Positions 1 to 12,481 are shown, counted from the first letter of the stretch. The stretch: 64,000 bases of DNA from Chaenocephalus aceratus (GCA_023974075.1 JAMFTG010000719.1:53354-117353); one strand, 5' to 3'. Numbers and translations are program-made. Notes: generated from the letters alone by a model not told the origin.

Positions 1-273
1 TCAAATATTTTATTTTAAAAAGTAAAGTCCTTTCGAGTCATCTGTCTCAAGCATAAGTCTCAAGTCATGAATACAAAGTCAAGTCAAGTCTTTTATCAAT
101 GTTAGTCAAGCAAGTCTCAAGTAAAAAATGTGTCATGTGACTCGAGTCACATGACTTGACTCGAGTCAAGTCATGTGATATACTTTGGTTAGAATATTAC
201 TGTATCAAATATAATACAAATATAATAAACACAAACAGTTGATAAGTAGTATTTTGTTAACTCAAGGTTTATA
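1..273 (-). repeat. Flank of zinc-finger unit copy 1 with GACTCGAGTCA-rich MITE remnant
   Basis: Positions 1-175 are rich in CAAGTC/GACTCGAG words. They are the reverse complement of the block at 12482-12660 and of 42284-42480. In those copies the block begins with a hAT-like terminus, CAGAGGTGGG, which is missing here. Positions 176-273 (with the words tatactttggttag and gttaactcaaggttt) match the flank found beside the other two copies. This is therefore part of a duplicated unit and not an independent insertion. No coding sequence is seen. Confidence 0.7.
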
Positions 274-696
274 TTAAAGGGGACCTATCATGCACTTTCG
301 TACGTCTTTTATGCATGAACATGTGTCCCCGGTGTTCCAGGGAACTCACCAAGTGTCAGAAAACACAACCCTCTCTATTTTCCTCCATACCCAAATCTCT
401 AAAAAAGGGGCTGCAACGGATCTGATACAGACTGATCCAGATTTGAACACTTTACTGACGTCAGTAAGCGGAGCGGAGGGATCTAGATCGGCATGAAGGT
501 GTTATTTATAATGATCGCGTCGCTGCACATTATCCCGCATTATTACACGGCCACATTCTCAACAAAGTAACGACATGACTCCCAATATTAATTGAAATGC
601 TTTTATGGATTTAGAAAATTATTTTATTGATTTAAAAAATAGTTGTATGTATTGATTTAAATTGACATGCAGCCGCTATCTGTTGTGATGTAATGT

Positions 697-784
697 GTTT
701 TTATGTGTTTAAATTACATGTACAGCACTTTGGCTCGACCAAAATCGTTTTTAAATGTGCTCTATAAATAAGATTTGATTTGAT
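697..784 (+). mobile_element. 3' tail of an L2-type LINE
   Basis: The words tacagcactttggctc and gtgctctataaataaga, followed by short gattt repeats, match the 3' ends of fish L2-type LINEs. The end of the L2 fragment at 34660-34741 is very similar. Only the tail is present, abutting another LINE fragment. Confidence 0.55.
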
Positions 785-1997
785 GTTGTTGATTACAGTT
801 CTGCCTTTAATACGGTCATCCCGGGAAGATTGGTTTCCAAGCTATCTGACCTAGGATTTTCCCCAAACATCTGCCAATGGATTAAGGACTTCCTAACTAA
901 CCGCCCCAGACAGTGAGAATAGGCCCTCACCTCTCCTCCACCCTCACACTCAGCACCGGCTCACCACAGGGCTGTGTGCTGAGCCCCATGCTCTACTGCC
1001 TGTACACCTATGACTGTGCCCCCACTCACCCCACCAACACCATCGTCAAATTCGCGGACGACACAACCGTGGTTGGACTGATCACAAGAGGAGATGAGTC
1101 AGCCTACAGGGATGAAATCCAGAGACTGGCAGTGTGGTGTTCAGATAATAACCTTGTTCTGAACTCCATAAAAACAAAAGAACTCATTATAGACTTCAGG
1201 AAAAACAGCACAACACCAGATCCACTGTACATCAACGGCAACTGTGTGGAAAGGGTTCCTGCCTTCAGGTTCCTCGGCACACACATTGCTGAAGATCTAT
1301 CCTGGTCTATCAACACCACAACATCTGTGAAAAAGGCCCAGCAGCGACTCCACTTCCTGAGGATCCTCAGGAAAAACAACCTGGAGGAGCTGCTCCATAG
1401 AGAGGGTGCTGGCATATTGCCTAACCACGTGGTGTGCCAGCTGCTCAGAAAAGGACAGGAAAGCCCTTCAGAGGGTCATCAACACAGCCCAGAAGGTCAT
1501 CGGCTGCTCACTGCCTTCTCTGGAGGAACTCTTCAGCCAACGTTGCCTCAACAGAGCAGGCAAAATAATTGCAGACTCTTCACACCCTGGACACTTCCTG
1601 TTTGCTCTTCTGCCCTCCGGTAGACGCTACAGGTCAATTCAATCAAGAACAAACCGACTGAAAAACAGTTTCTACCCCAGAGCCATACGAGAACTGAACA
1701 CTGTCAAACGCTGAACTGAACGGTTACAACTTCCAACTGCACTACTTTTTAATAGTTGTATTAACTAATGATCGACATCAGAGATGCAAAATATCATACC
1801 TGTGTTTTTTTTTTTTTATATTGTAAACTATTTAAATAATGTGCGGGCATGTATGGATGTGTGAGCATGTTTAATGTGTATATATTTATATAGATAATAT
1901 ATTTATTCGTTTTATGTGGAAATGCACTGCGAGGATTGCTTTTTTAAATTTCGTTGTACCTGGTGCGATGACAATAAAGGAATTCTATTCTATTCTA
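785..1997 (+). pseudogene. CR1/Rex1-like LINE, reverse transcriptase C-terminal half and 3' UTR, frameshifted
   Basis: Translation from about 792 gives the RT block with SSAFNTVIPGRLVSKL. A one-base phase change near 905-915 leads to an open frame (to 1623) with [14 protein letters not shown] and the catalytic FADDTT motif, then FRFLGTHIAEDLSW. A second phase change near 1390-1410 moves the C-terminal part (KALQRVINTAQKVIG to ELNTVKR, ending at 1714) into another frame. The 3' UTR ends in tgacaataaag followed by attct repeats, a usual terminus for this LINE group. It is 5'-truncated and inserted in the TTAA element, and is not functional. CR1/L2/Rex1 placement comes from motifs only. Confidence 0.85.
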
Positions 1998-2539
1998 TTA
2001 TGTTAAACCTTGGGAAGTATCTAGATATCCCTGCCCTAATGCCAAAAGAACTGCACACTGAATTTGTGTCGCCGTTTGATGTCTATGTCTGGACCGCTGC
2101 GTGAAAAGGAGGGTTTCTACCCCGTTACTTTCTCTTCTTACTTTTATAAGAATAAAACACGGTGGACGGAGATCTCTTTTTCTCCCCCTCTTCTCCCAGC
2201 TGCGGCCCAGCAGCTGATCTCAGAGCACGCTCCCCTCTCCTGGAGGGGGCGTGGTCAGCTGCAGGGGGGCGTGGTCAGCTGCAGCTCACAGAATCAGCCC
2301 CCTGCAAAAACAGTGCTGGAAAGAGCAAATGGAGCGAAATGAGGCGTGGCTAAAATGCAGGATCTTTTTGGTATTTTGAAAAAAAAACTATATTTATATA
2401 CTTTATATAGGTATGGCCCTACAATATATTGTTCAAATATAGCATGATAGGTCCACTTTAAGTGAGTTTTTATTGTGTTAACTTGTGTATTTATGCTTTT
2501 TAGATTGACTTTCTCTCTTTCTCTGTCTGTCTGTTCTAG

Positions 2540-3574
<1,035 letters not shown>

Positions 3575-3652
3575 TGGGTTTCAGAGTGTAGGAGCCGCAA
3601 TTAAGCATATTTTGTTTTTTTCACAGTTTACAATAAACAATTCCCATCTATA

Positions 3653-4914
3653 GAGTGGCGAAGTCACGCCCATCTACTTCCGCTCCATGGGACCTTATTT
3701 CGGAAAAATAATGTATGGAAGTCAATGGATAGAGAAAACGTATCTTTCGATCCCGTTTGAATTGTGCCATGAGTTACACATATGATGTTTGTCAATCTTA
3801 AATAATAATTTCCATGTAAAAAAAGTCACAGTTTGTCGTAAAACTGTTGAAATATAAGACTATGAAAAATACGCAACTACAAAGACTACTAATCCCAGAG
3901 TGATGTCACAATTGTTTTCCTCCACTAAGAGATAGCTAAGATCAGCATCTTCAGAGGGTCATCAACACAGCCCATATAGATAGATTCTATCTATATGGCG
4001 CTGGATAAGATAACTTTAACAAGATGCCTGTGTGCTTAGTACCAGGTTGTTATCATACCAGCAATGGGTCTTCCTCGTTCTTTTGCTTCCCATCTGATGA
4101 AAGGACCAGGAGTGGCTTGATCAAGTTAGCTACCTATCTAACACAATTTAAGCCCGGGGAAGAAATGCTAACGCTACATTAGCATCGCCGATCTGTTCTA
4201 CTTCATGCTATCTGCAGGATTGGTTGACATTAAACATTAAAAGACCAGGCAGTTTAGAGAGAATCAAAGGAAGGCAGGCAGCTTTGCATGACATTCTTCT
4301 GGACGTGTTTCCTTGTGGTGATAGTGAGGGTAGTCAATCATTTTGTTGACAAGACAGTAGTGACGGCCATCTTGGTGACGTGTGTTTTTCTGCGAGACCA
4401 GAGATGTAGTTCATGTTGCAAATGTATTATCTTTTCAATTTACACACGACATCTATTGCACGTCTGTCCGTTCTGGGAGAGGGATCCCTCCTCTTTTGCT
4501 CTCCCTGAGGTTTCTCCCATTTTTCCCTTTAAACTGGGTTTTCTGTGGAAGTTTTTCCTTGTACGATGTGAGGGTCTAAGGACAGAGGGTGTCGTATTGT
4601 CATACTGATATTCTGTACACACTGAAGACCACTGAGACAAATGTAACATTTGTGATATTTGGCTATATAAATAAACATTGGTTGATTGATAGTTCATTGA
4701 GCGTTTCACACAAACAAATGTGTTTTACGACACTTTTTTTTTTTTTTTACTTGAAAAATAATCTTTTAAATGGACAAACATCATATGTGTAATTCGTGGC
4801 ACAATTCAAACGGGATCGAAAGATAATCTTTGTCTCTCCATTGACTTCAATACATAATTTTTTCAAAATAAGGTCCCATGGATCTCCACCGGAAGGGGAG
4901 GGACTTCGCCACTC
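3653..4914 (+). mobile_element. P-like DNA transposon, internally deleted, long terminal inverted repeats
   Basis: The ends are inverted copies of each other, starting GAGTGGCGAAGTC. Similarity extends roughly 150-200 bp inward, with the shared words ccatgggacc, gtcaatgga, tttcgatcccgtttgaat and acatatgatgtttgtc. The element is 1262 bp. Its middle encodes a THAP-type zinc-finger start (4024-4182), which is typical of P-element transposases. The rest of the transposase is absent. No matching 8-bp target duplication is seen. The left end lies in the zinc-finger unit (after cccatctat) and the right end lies beside I/Nimb LINE sequence. Confidence 0.75.
4024..4182 (+). pseudogene. THAP-domain fragment of a P-like transposase
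   Basis: The 52-codon frame begins with MPVCLVPGCYHTSN and continues SFFCFPSDERTRSG. This matches the start of a THAP zinc finger: the first Cys pair (C-x4-C) and the conserved F-x-F-P block. The later conserved Trp and the second zinc-ligand pair are not recognisable before the stop at 4180-4182. THAP domains bind transposon ends in P elements. Here only the N-terminal part of the domain survives inside a terminal-repeat element, so it is a relic. Identification is by motif and is fairly secure; function is unlikely. Confidence 0.65.
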
Positions 4915-4917
4915 CAA

Positions 4918-6010
4918 GGTTTACATTGACATTAGTGTCAAACTGATACGGCTGCTGCCTTCCTGGTCCTCTTAGCTGTGTTAATGTGTGTTGCATGTAA
5001 ATTAGCTGTGCGATTGCCCTGTCGTGATTGGCTGCCATCTCCTGGTCCGCCCCCTGAAGATTGTGATTGGAGCACGCTGGGTCCGACGCACTCCAATCGC
5101 AGCGTACAGCCGACGCACACCTGCTGGAGACGACTACAAAGCCTGGGGACAGACGCCTCTCGCTACTTGCTCTTCGGTCTGTGGTTAAATTGTGTGGTCT
5201 GTGTTTTGTAGTGTGATATGATTAGATGTGACTGTGATTAGAGTATCTGAGTCTCTAAATTGACGGTAATTGTTTAGTTTAGCGGTGTTTTTTTACAGCC
5301 TCCTTTTCTTTAGTTAGTACCACTTTGACAGTGAGGGTTTTAGTTACTATTTAGTGTATCTATTTCTTTGTATGTGAACAGGCTCCCTTTTTAGAGTCCT
5401 CCCTTTGTTTGGTTGTTTATGTAAACTTGCGCCCTTGTGGCCACTTTGTTTGTTTCAGGCTGCCTGCCTGCCATTTTGTTTCACCCTGGTATAATAAAGC
5501 CATTTATAATTATTACCAATTCCAATCTGGTGTATGTTGCTCTCCTCTTCCCTAGTCGGGACGTAACAAACTGTTTGGTTCATACATGTGAATGGTTTGT
5601 TTTGAATAACTCCACTGGAGGAAGTGACCATTATCCAGTGCTTCCTAGAGTGAATAATAATGTATAGATGCAGGAAGGAGGTGAGATAACCAGGTGGTGC
5701 TTTGCTAAAGCTGATTGGGGGAAATGTAGGATATGGTGTGAGGAGTCGGTACACCTGCTAACATCAGAGGGAAGCACAGAGGTCATTACAAGCCACATAA
5801 CGCAACATATACCAAATGCAGCAGAGAACAGTATACCCAAAGCAACAACCAAGGGTAGGGAGAAAGTGGTGCCATGGTGGAATGAGGAATGCAGCAGGGC
5901 TACTAAAGAGCGAAACGATGCACCTAGAGAATTAAAGAAACATGACACAAAATAATGTTATAGAGTATCAAAGGAAAAGGGCAGCTGCTCGAAGGACAAA
6001 CAATACTGGT
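4918..6010 (+). pseudogene. I/Nimb-like LINE endonuclease and linker fragment, split by a solo LTR
   Basis: The piece at 4928-4978 matches, on the opposite strand, the endonuclease stretch near 8922-8970 (DLTLVSN). After the LTR, 5569-6010 continues with CEWFVLNNSTGGSDHYPVL, the SDH motif region of the LINE endonuclease. The linker GREKVVPWWNEECSRATKER follows and resembles the linker of the Nimb copies at 27840 and 54540. A stop after RVNNNV and others show decay. No RT part is present, and the element is cut at about 6010. Confidence 0.75.
4979..5568 (+). mobile_element. Solo LTR (590 bp) inserted in the Nimb LINE
   Basis: The block starts TGTTAATG and ends CGTAACA, giving a TG..CA terminus with TGTTA/TAACA inverted ends. 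It is flanked by agctg (4974-4978) and aactg (5569-5573), a probable 5-bp target duplication with one change. A polyadenylation signal, aataaa, lies at 5493-5498. Removing the block joins the two parts of the LINE endonuclease, which supports the boundaries. No internal coding region remains, so this is a recombined solo LTR. The family is not assigned. Confidence 0.7.
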
Positions 6011-6029
6011 AATATTGGTTATGGCAGGC

Positions 6030-6301
6030 ATCCTCAAAGTCATCCCGTGCAACTAGCCTATTGTAGTGGATTAAATATTAACACATGAGTGTGAAGGTCC
6101 AGAGTCAGAGACCCGCCCCCTGCTTCCTGTCTGTTGCTCAGCAACATGGACATGTTCCACTCTGACACAACGTCTGCTTCCTTCTCATCATTACTCTTCT
6201 TTCCTGAGAAGTGATAAACGTTTCTGGGAGTGGACAGACTTTGGCACTAAGATGGAGTTGTAGAGATATAAAACTTGAATTGTGTGAATTTAAAGTTGCG
6301 A
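6030..6301 (-). repeat. Interspersed copy of a block also at 26395-26660 and 53090-53360
   Basis: Words such as acccgccccctgcttcctgtct and caacatggacatgttccact recur in reverse complement in the segmental duplication (about 26400-26650 and 53100-53350). The family is unknown. It contains no convincing coding frame. It is interrupted at its end by the TTAA MITE that follows. Confidence 0.7.
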
Positions 6302-6698
6302 TTAAAGGTGGGGTAGGTCATTTTGGAGAAACCAGCTCGAGTGCGCTAGAATTTGAAAATACACAAACGGAAAAAATCTGCCACTTCCTTCAAACTTCCT
6401 CACAGAGCCCCTCCTCCAACACACACGAACGCCCACATGACCAATGAGGGCACGAGATCAGTTTGTGCACAGATGGAAGGCTGACGGGCAGGTAGGCCAT
6501 CCGGTTACTTTAGCCGGGCCGGCTCAGATGATTGGTCGTGCTTTTTACAGTACCACGGCTTCCACAGATGACGTTTTTTATGGATTTTTTGTCAAAGCAC
6601 TTCAGATATTCATTGCTATCGGGATGTTAAGAGTATTCCATGGAATATAACAAGTGTATCTCGAGCCGGTTTTTCAAATGTACCTACCGCACCTTTAA
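6302..6698. mobile_element. Small TTAA-flanked MITE (397 bp)
   Basis: The left end is TTAAAGGTGGGGTAGGT and the right end is the inverse, ACCTACCGCACCTTTAA, with one mismatch. The paralogous sequence in the segmental duplication (near 26400 and 53095) runs across this site without the element. It has no transposase and belongs to a different family from the element at 274-2461. Confidence 0.7.
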
Positions 6699-6739
6699 GT
6701 TCCTGTTTTCAGGTCCAAGCAATTATATATATTATGATA

Positions 6740-7556
6740 TTTCTATTTTGAAATTCTGTTCCTGACGGACGCCAAAAAAGCCAGAGATTATGGAATTAAA
6801 CCAATAAATAAAAGCAAGGATAATTGTGTGTTATTGGTGAGTAAATAACAGTGTATTATTTTGAAAAGAATAACAAATTAGAAAGAAAAAAAGATTTTAA
6901 ATATACGAGGCTCTGAGCCCATGCATTCTTCCTCACAGACGGCAACAAAAGTCAGAAATTATACGATTTAAAATAAAAGCAATAATTGTGGCTTGATATT
7001 GAGTAAGAACATGTTTTTATGAACCACACAGCTTCCGGTCTTCCAAGACCCGACCGGAGAAAAAGACGTGCTGCAGGAAACACATTACCAGTAGAAATAC
7101 ATTGCTTTTAAAATCGTTTTAAAATCGTTCTGTGCAACACGAAAAAAAGGGGAATATCGTGTTGGTGAACACGAAATGCCATGAGACTGGGTTGTCTTAT
7201 CTAGATCCGCCACTGCCTCGGCACCAGTACTTGTTGCTGAGCAGCTGGTTCTCATAGCTGCAGGAGAGCAGGAAGTCTGACCCGAGGGGAGCCGTGATCT
7301 ACTTCTTATCACACTGCAGCTGCAGACTCGCTGAAGCAGAAAGGAGAAGGGAGTCTGAGAGGAAGCTCTTTCATGTCATACCAACAGTGGGTCTGCTAAT
7401 GCACATTCAGAGTGCATGGGAGTTGGTTGCATGTGAATATCCCCGTGAGAAATAACATTTGTACCTGTAAATACTTTCCACACACCTGAACATCACGTTA
7501 GCTAGGAATACACATCTGTACGCAGGTATTTATGGTGTGTTCGTGTGTTGTGTGTG
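6740..7556. other. Anonymous AT-rich interval with a diverged direct repeat
   Basis: No coding region is supported. Two similar halves can be seen. One is around 6768-6850 (gacggacgccaaaaaagcc and an AAATAAAAGCAA word). The other is around 6938-7010 (cagacggcaacaaaagtc and AAATAAAAGCAA). They suggest an old tandem duplication of roughly 170-190 bp. Confidence 0.35.
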
Positions 7557-7637
7557 TCCTGGCGGCCAGTGTGGGAACCCCTTCGTCTTGGCGAACACCA
7601 GGTCTCCCTGTTTGAACTGGTCCCGTTCTCCCCGCAT
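7557..7637 (-). pseudogene. PWWP-domain N-terminal fragment (HDGF/PSIP1-like)
   Basis: On the minus strand, from an ATG at 7637, the translation reads MRGERDQFKQGDLVFAKTKG and then FPHWPPG. This resembles the start of PWWP domains of the HDGF/LEDGF family (GDLVFAKMKGYPHWP). PWWP domains bind methylated histone H3 tails and DNA. After HWP, one G appears to be missing compared with the usual Ala-Arg codons. No GT donor follows. The frame then runs into simple sequence and no downstream exons are seen. This is probably a captured or decayed first-exon fragment. The similarity is short, so chance cannot be fully excluded. Confidence 0.45.
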
Positions 7638-7759
7638 CGTGATAACTCTCACCTCAATGACAGAGAACCAGCAGAAAGGAAACAGAATATATTGAGGTGA
7701 CTTAATAACCATCATGTGATCAAGGGGCGTCTGAAAGACACATTCACTCATTGATTATA

Positions 7760-8620
7760 TATATGTAGATATACCAGTTTTAGTTTCACATGATGTGTAA
7801 CTCTTCTCTCATCTTATTAAAAGTACATCTTTATATCTGGTATGTAATGAAGGAGTAGTATAAAGTGACATCAAACAAAAATACTTCAGCTAATACAACT
7901 ACCTGCAATCTGTATTTGAGTAAATGAACTTTATTCACTTTCCAACCATGAAAAACTGTTTATTTTTGTACCGTTAACTGTTGCTGTTACCTGAAATGTA
8001 TAAACCTCATTAAAAGTTTAAACGGGTCGTTTATTTAAATGTATAAGCATCAAAAACCTATTTCATTCAGTGTTTAGAAAGGGTGAAGTGTGAACTGTGA
8101 CATACACGGAGTAGTTTCTATGTAGAGTATCATATATGTTGCATTCATTTAGTAGCATTTATACATATATTACTGTTAATGCAAATGTGAGATATAATCC
8201 AGACAAACAAAGAGTAGAACAAGAACGATACGTATCTCTGATATGTAGCTAAGCCAAACGGTTCATTGTCAGGCTTTAACTGTTGCTGTTACCTGAAAGG
8301 TATAAACCACATTCAAAGAGAGAAGAGGTCGTTTCCTTCCATCAGAAACATTTAACCAGTTTCTAAGTATTGTTTGTTTCATTTCCAGCTCGTCCTGTCT
8401 TTGTTTACAACACAGACTGCTAGCTCTGAAGCTAACCAGGGTTGCTAAACGTGGGTACCTGGCTGGAGTGAGATTTTGATATTTAATTACACATGTGCGC
8501 ACTAAATGACTGCTATCGTGTCAGCAGCGGGACCTTAGCATATATACAGGATATACAATATATACAAATACACAATATTGTACACGGACTATAAAGGGCT
8601 CACCGTTTCATTCACTAATG
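7760..8620. other. Anonymous interval with a direct repeat
   Basis: No gene is seen. A direct repeat of about 40-60 bp occurs at about 7974-8030 and 8276-8330. It shares ttaactgttgctgttacctg, then tataaacc and gtcgttt. Confidence 0.3.
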
Positions 8621-8624
8621 AAAG

Positions 8625-9440
8625 TCAAACACATGTTTGTCTCCACTGTTTCATTGTGTGCATAAATAACTGGAAATATCTGCTCCAACCTTTCCTCTGA
8701 ATGTCCTGTCTGTTCAAAAGGCCCTTACCCAATTGAACATTCTCCCTCCAATACCCATTCTCCTCCATGTGATCAGTAGCCCCTCCTCCACACAGAGTCA
8801 AACGCCTTTTCAATGTCAAAGTACACTATTGCCATTATCTCTTTCATTTTCAATGTTTTTCCCACATCATTACTCTTACTAATTCCACATCCAGAGCTGA
8901 CCTATTATCCTGTCCACAGTTAAGAGGACCAGGAAGGCAGCAGCCGTATCAGTTTGACACTAATGTCAGATCCAGGCATGAGACGTTCCCCTGTGAACAT
9001 CTACTCTTGTGCCATGTCCATCATTAAGGCATACTAGTGTTCTTTCCTCCAGCATTTCCTCCACTATGTTTCCGTTACTGTCTGTATGGTTGCTGCCCCA
9101 TAGACGGTTGTGTGCATTGAAATCACCACACCAAACTTCCTTCCTATGTTTATTTTCTGCTATTTCTTTAAATATATCAGTGGTTAGATTTGGACATGGG
9201 TTGTATACATTGATTATCCTGATGTTATCTTGTTTTCTAGAGTTGCAGATGTCCACTATAATACAGTCTACATCATCAGGAGATTGCACCTCCCTGTATG
9301 CCACACCATCTTTGAGAAATGACTGCAGGACTTCAGGTCTGCGATGTGGACAGTACACCTCAAATACATCACTACACAACCTGGGGTATTTGAAGATAAG
9401 GGGATATACATGTTTATAATATGCTGCAAAACACAACAAA
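8625..9440 (-). pseudogene. I/Nimb-like LINE relic, endonuclease joined to an RT fragment
   Basis: Reading leftward from about 9440, the minus strand encodes INVYNPCPNLTTDIFKEI, then WCGDFNAHNRLWG, EERTLVCLNDGHGT and DLTLVSN. These are endonuclease motifs of I/Nimb-type LINEs (catalytic GDFN). After about 8905 it passes to RT sequence: ALDVELVRVMMW, then VYFDIEKAFDSVW. The start of RT is therefore deleted. Several stops and phase changes are present. A different stretch of the same kind of LINE lies on + at 4918-6010. Confidence 0.75.
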
Positions 9441-9614
9441 TATGCAGGGTGACGAGTCTGTTTCTAAGGCCATTTTATTTTTGGTAGTCTGATCATTTCA
9501 ACAAGAGAATAGAATCAAACTGAAAACATCGTAAATATGTTCCAGATACATGAAGCATGTGCACAGTGAAACTCGCTCATGGACTTTAAGGTGAATACTT
9601 TAAGGAAAGGTTTT
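9441..9614. other. Unannotated flank of zinc-finger unit copy 2
   Basis: No gene is seen. The words cgctcatggactttaaggtg and aatactttaag at 9573-9610 recur at 41166-41200 beside zinc-finger copy 3, so this is unit flank. Confidence 0.5.
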
Positions 9615-10385
9615 CCCACACTCTTTGTGGGAGCCATTTTATGGGTGTTGTTGGTGTCTCAGTTTACCTTATTTATATGTAGTGCAATATTATTTTGAAC
9701 ACTTGGTGGCGGGGTGTATAAAAGGGGTCATAGGTGACAGGAGAGGAAGAGGACAATTCTACCAGACGGCCAGCCCAGCCCCAGCAGATGCTCATACAAC
9801 AACTATTGACACCGTGTACTTAAACCTTGGTATGTAAAGCAATAAAACATCATTCTAAAACTGCAGCAAACGACCGGAACTTCATGTTTGTGTCTGCGTC
9901 AGGATCACTCTAAACCCTCCTGTGAAGTAATGGCAAAAAGATATAGGACACTGGAACATTTAAACTGCCATTACATTCAGTGGAATCGTACTCTATGAGT
10001 GAAACTGGACAATAAGAAACATATCGCATTGGATTAAGGATCGTTTTCACCGGACAAACAATTGGATTACTTCACAACCGACACCGTCATCCCGGATCAG
10101 CTGGACAACACGCCACAATCAACTGGAGATTGTCACCACCTGCGCTCATCAAGAGGCGAAAGGAGAGGCCGAGAGCCAAGGCTGAGAAAGCGGCCGGGTA
10201 TGAGCAGCATTAAAACTGGATCGTATGTTGGAATCATAAGCTGCATCGGACAATGGCTTGGATTTAATGCTGCAATAATGTCAGCTGTTTGAAACAGCTG
10301 TCGGCAGACGGACAGCCAGAAAACGAAACTTAACAGTGAACATTATGCATGTCAATTCTGATGTTACGTCAACAGATGGCGCTGT
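9615..10385 (+). mobile_element. Inserted block with TATA-like and polyadenylation signals, absent from copy 3
   Basis: Comparison with 41195-41215 (…ctttaagaaaaggttgggatg…) shows that about 770 bp has been inserted here between ctttaaggaaagg and ttgggatggg. The block contains gtataaaagggg (9717-9728) and an aataaa signal (9841-9846). A possible small hairpin (cccacactctttgtggg) lies at its start. The signals suggest an LTR or another promoter-bearing retroelement piece, but I do not recognise it. The short open frame at 10062-10292 is not convincing. Confidence 0.45.
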
Positions 10386-10501
10386 TGGGATGGGATCTGT
10401 AATGGAAAAAAGGATTACCCAACACAAGGCCAATAAATGGGAATTGTAAACTGTGAAAAAACAAAATATGCTTAATTGCGGCTCCTACACTCTTAAAACC
10501 A

Positions 10502-11365
<864 letters not shown>

Positions 11366-11443
11366 CTAGAACAGACAGACAGAGAAAGAGAGAAAGTCAA
11401 TCAAAAAAGCATAAATACACAAGTTAACACAATAAAAACTCAA

Positions 11444-12386
11444 TTAAAGTGGACCTATCATGCTATATTTGAACAATATATTGTAGGGCCATACCTATAT
11501 AAATATAGTATATTTTTCAAAATACCAAAAAAATCCTGCATTTTAGCCACGCCTCATTTAGCTCTATTTGCTCTTTCCAGCACTGTTTTTGCAGGGGGCT
11601 GATTCTGTGAGCTGCAGCTGACCACGCCCCCTACAGCTGACCACGCACCCCTGCAGGAGAGGGGAGCTTGCTCTGAGATCAGCTGCTGGGCTGCAGCGGG
11701 GAGAAGAGGGGGAGAAAAAGAGATCTCCGTCCACCGTGTTTTATTCTTATAGAAGAAAGAAGAGAAGTAACGGGGCAGAAACCCTCCTTTTTAGACAGCG
11801 GTCCAGACAGACATCAAATGGCAACACATATTCAGTGTGCATTTCCTTTGGCATTAGGGCAGGTATATTTAGATACTTCCCAAGGTTTGACATAATGAAT
11901 TGTGCTACTTTTAAAGCAAGCAACGATGTTTTCAAATCTGTAATCAAAAAGCACCTCAAAAAAAACGCTATCGAAGCAGTTCCTGCCGTTGCTTAGTTCA
12001 AACGGTAACAACAAACTATTTTTCTTAGCGGATGCATGTCAATTTAAATCAATACATACAACTATAGAAAAAGAGCCACAGCGGAGAATAAACAGAAGGG
12101 CAACTATGGCAACCATGCAAGGGAAGTCTTCTTCGCTGCTTTTGTGGCAGACTACAGCGCCACTTACAGGCCTAGCATATGTACTACAGCGTCTCCAGCG
12201 CTTTCGAGCGGCAATTGGCCGGCCGTGGCCCAACCTCTCATTCCCCTGATAGGTGGAGAATTGACCAATAGCCGTAGCACCACTTCTGTGACGTCATAGA
12301 AGTGTTCAAATCTGGATCAGTCTTTTACACATGTTTATGTGTAAAAGACGTACGAAAGTGCATTTTGCATGATAGGTCCCCTTTAA
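11444..12386. mobile_element. TTAA-flanked DNA transposon, copy 2, uninterrupted (943 bp)
   Basis: The ends are TTAAAGTGGACCTATCATGC and its inverse GCATGATAGGTCCCCTTTAA. The interior matches the two non-LINE portions of copy 1 in reverse complement. No transposase frame is seen. This copy shows the full non-autonomous length. Copy 3 of the zinc-finger unit lacks the element and has one TTAA at 42187-42190. Confidence 0.85.
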
Positions 12387-12481
12387 TATAAACCTTGAGT
12401 TAACAAAATACTACTTATCAACTGTTTGTGTTTATTATATTTGATACAGTAATACAGCAATATTCTAACCAAAGTATATAC

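Larger units (their letters stand above)
274..2461. mobile_element. TTAA-flanked DNA transposon, copy 1, interrupted by LINE insertions
   Basis: The left end reads TTAAAGGGGACCTATCATGC and the right end is its near-perfect inverse, with one G-to-A change in the palindromic arm. Both ends carry TTAA. The related copy at 11444-12386 is 943 bp. This one is 2188 bp because LINE sequence (about 697-1995) replaces part of its middle. The zinc-finger unit at 41-42 kb has a single TTAA at the corresponding place and no element, so TTAA is the target site. No transposase frame is visible, so this is a non-autonomous element. TTAA use fits piggyBac- or Kolobok-type elements; I cannot decide which. Confidence 0.8.
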
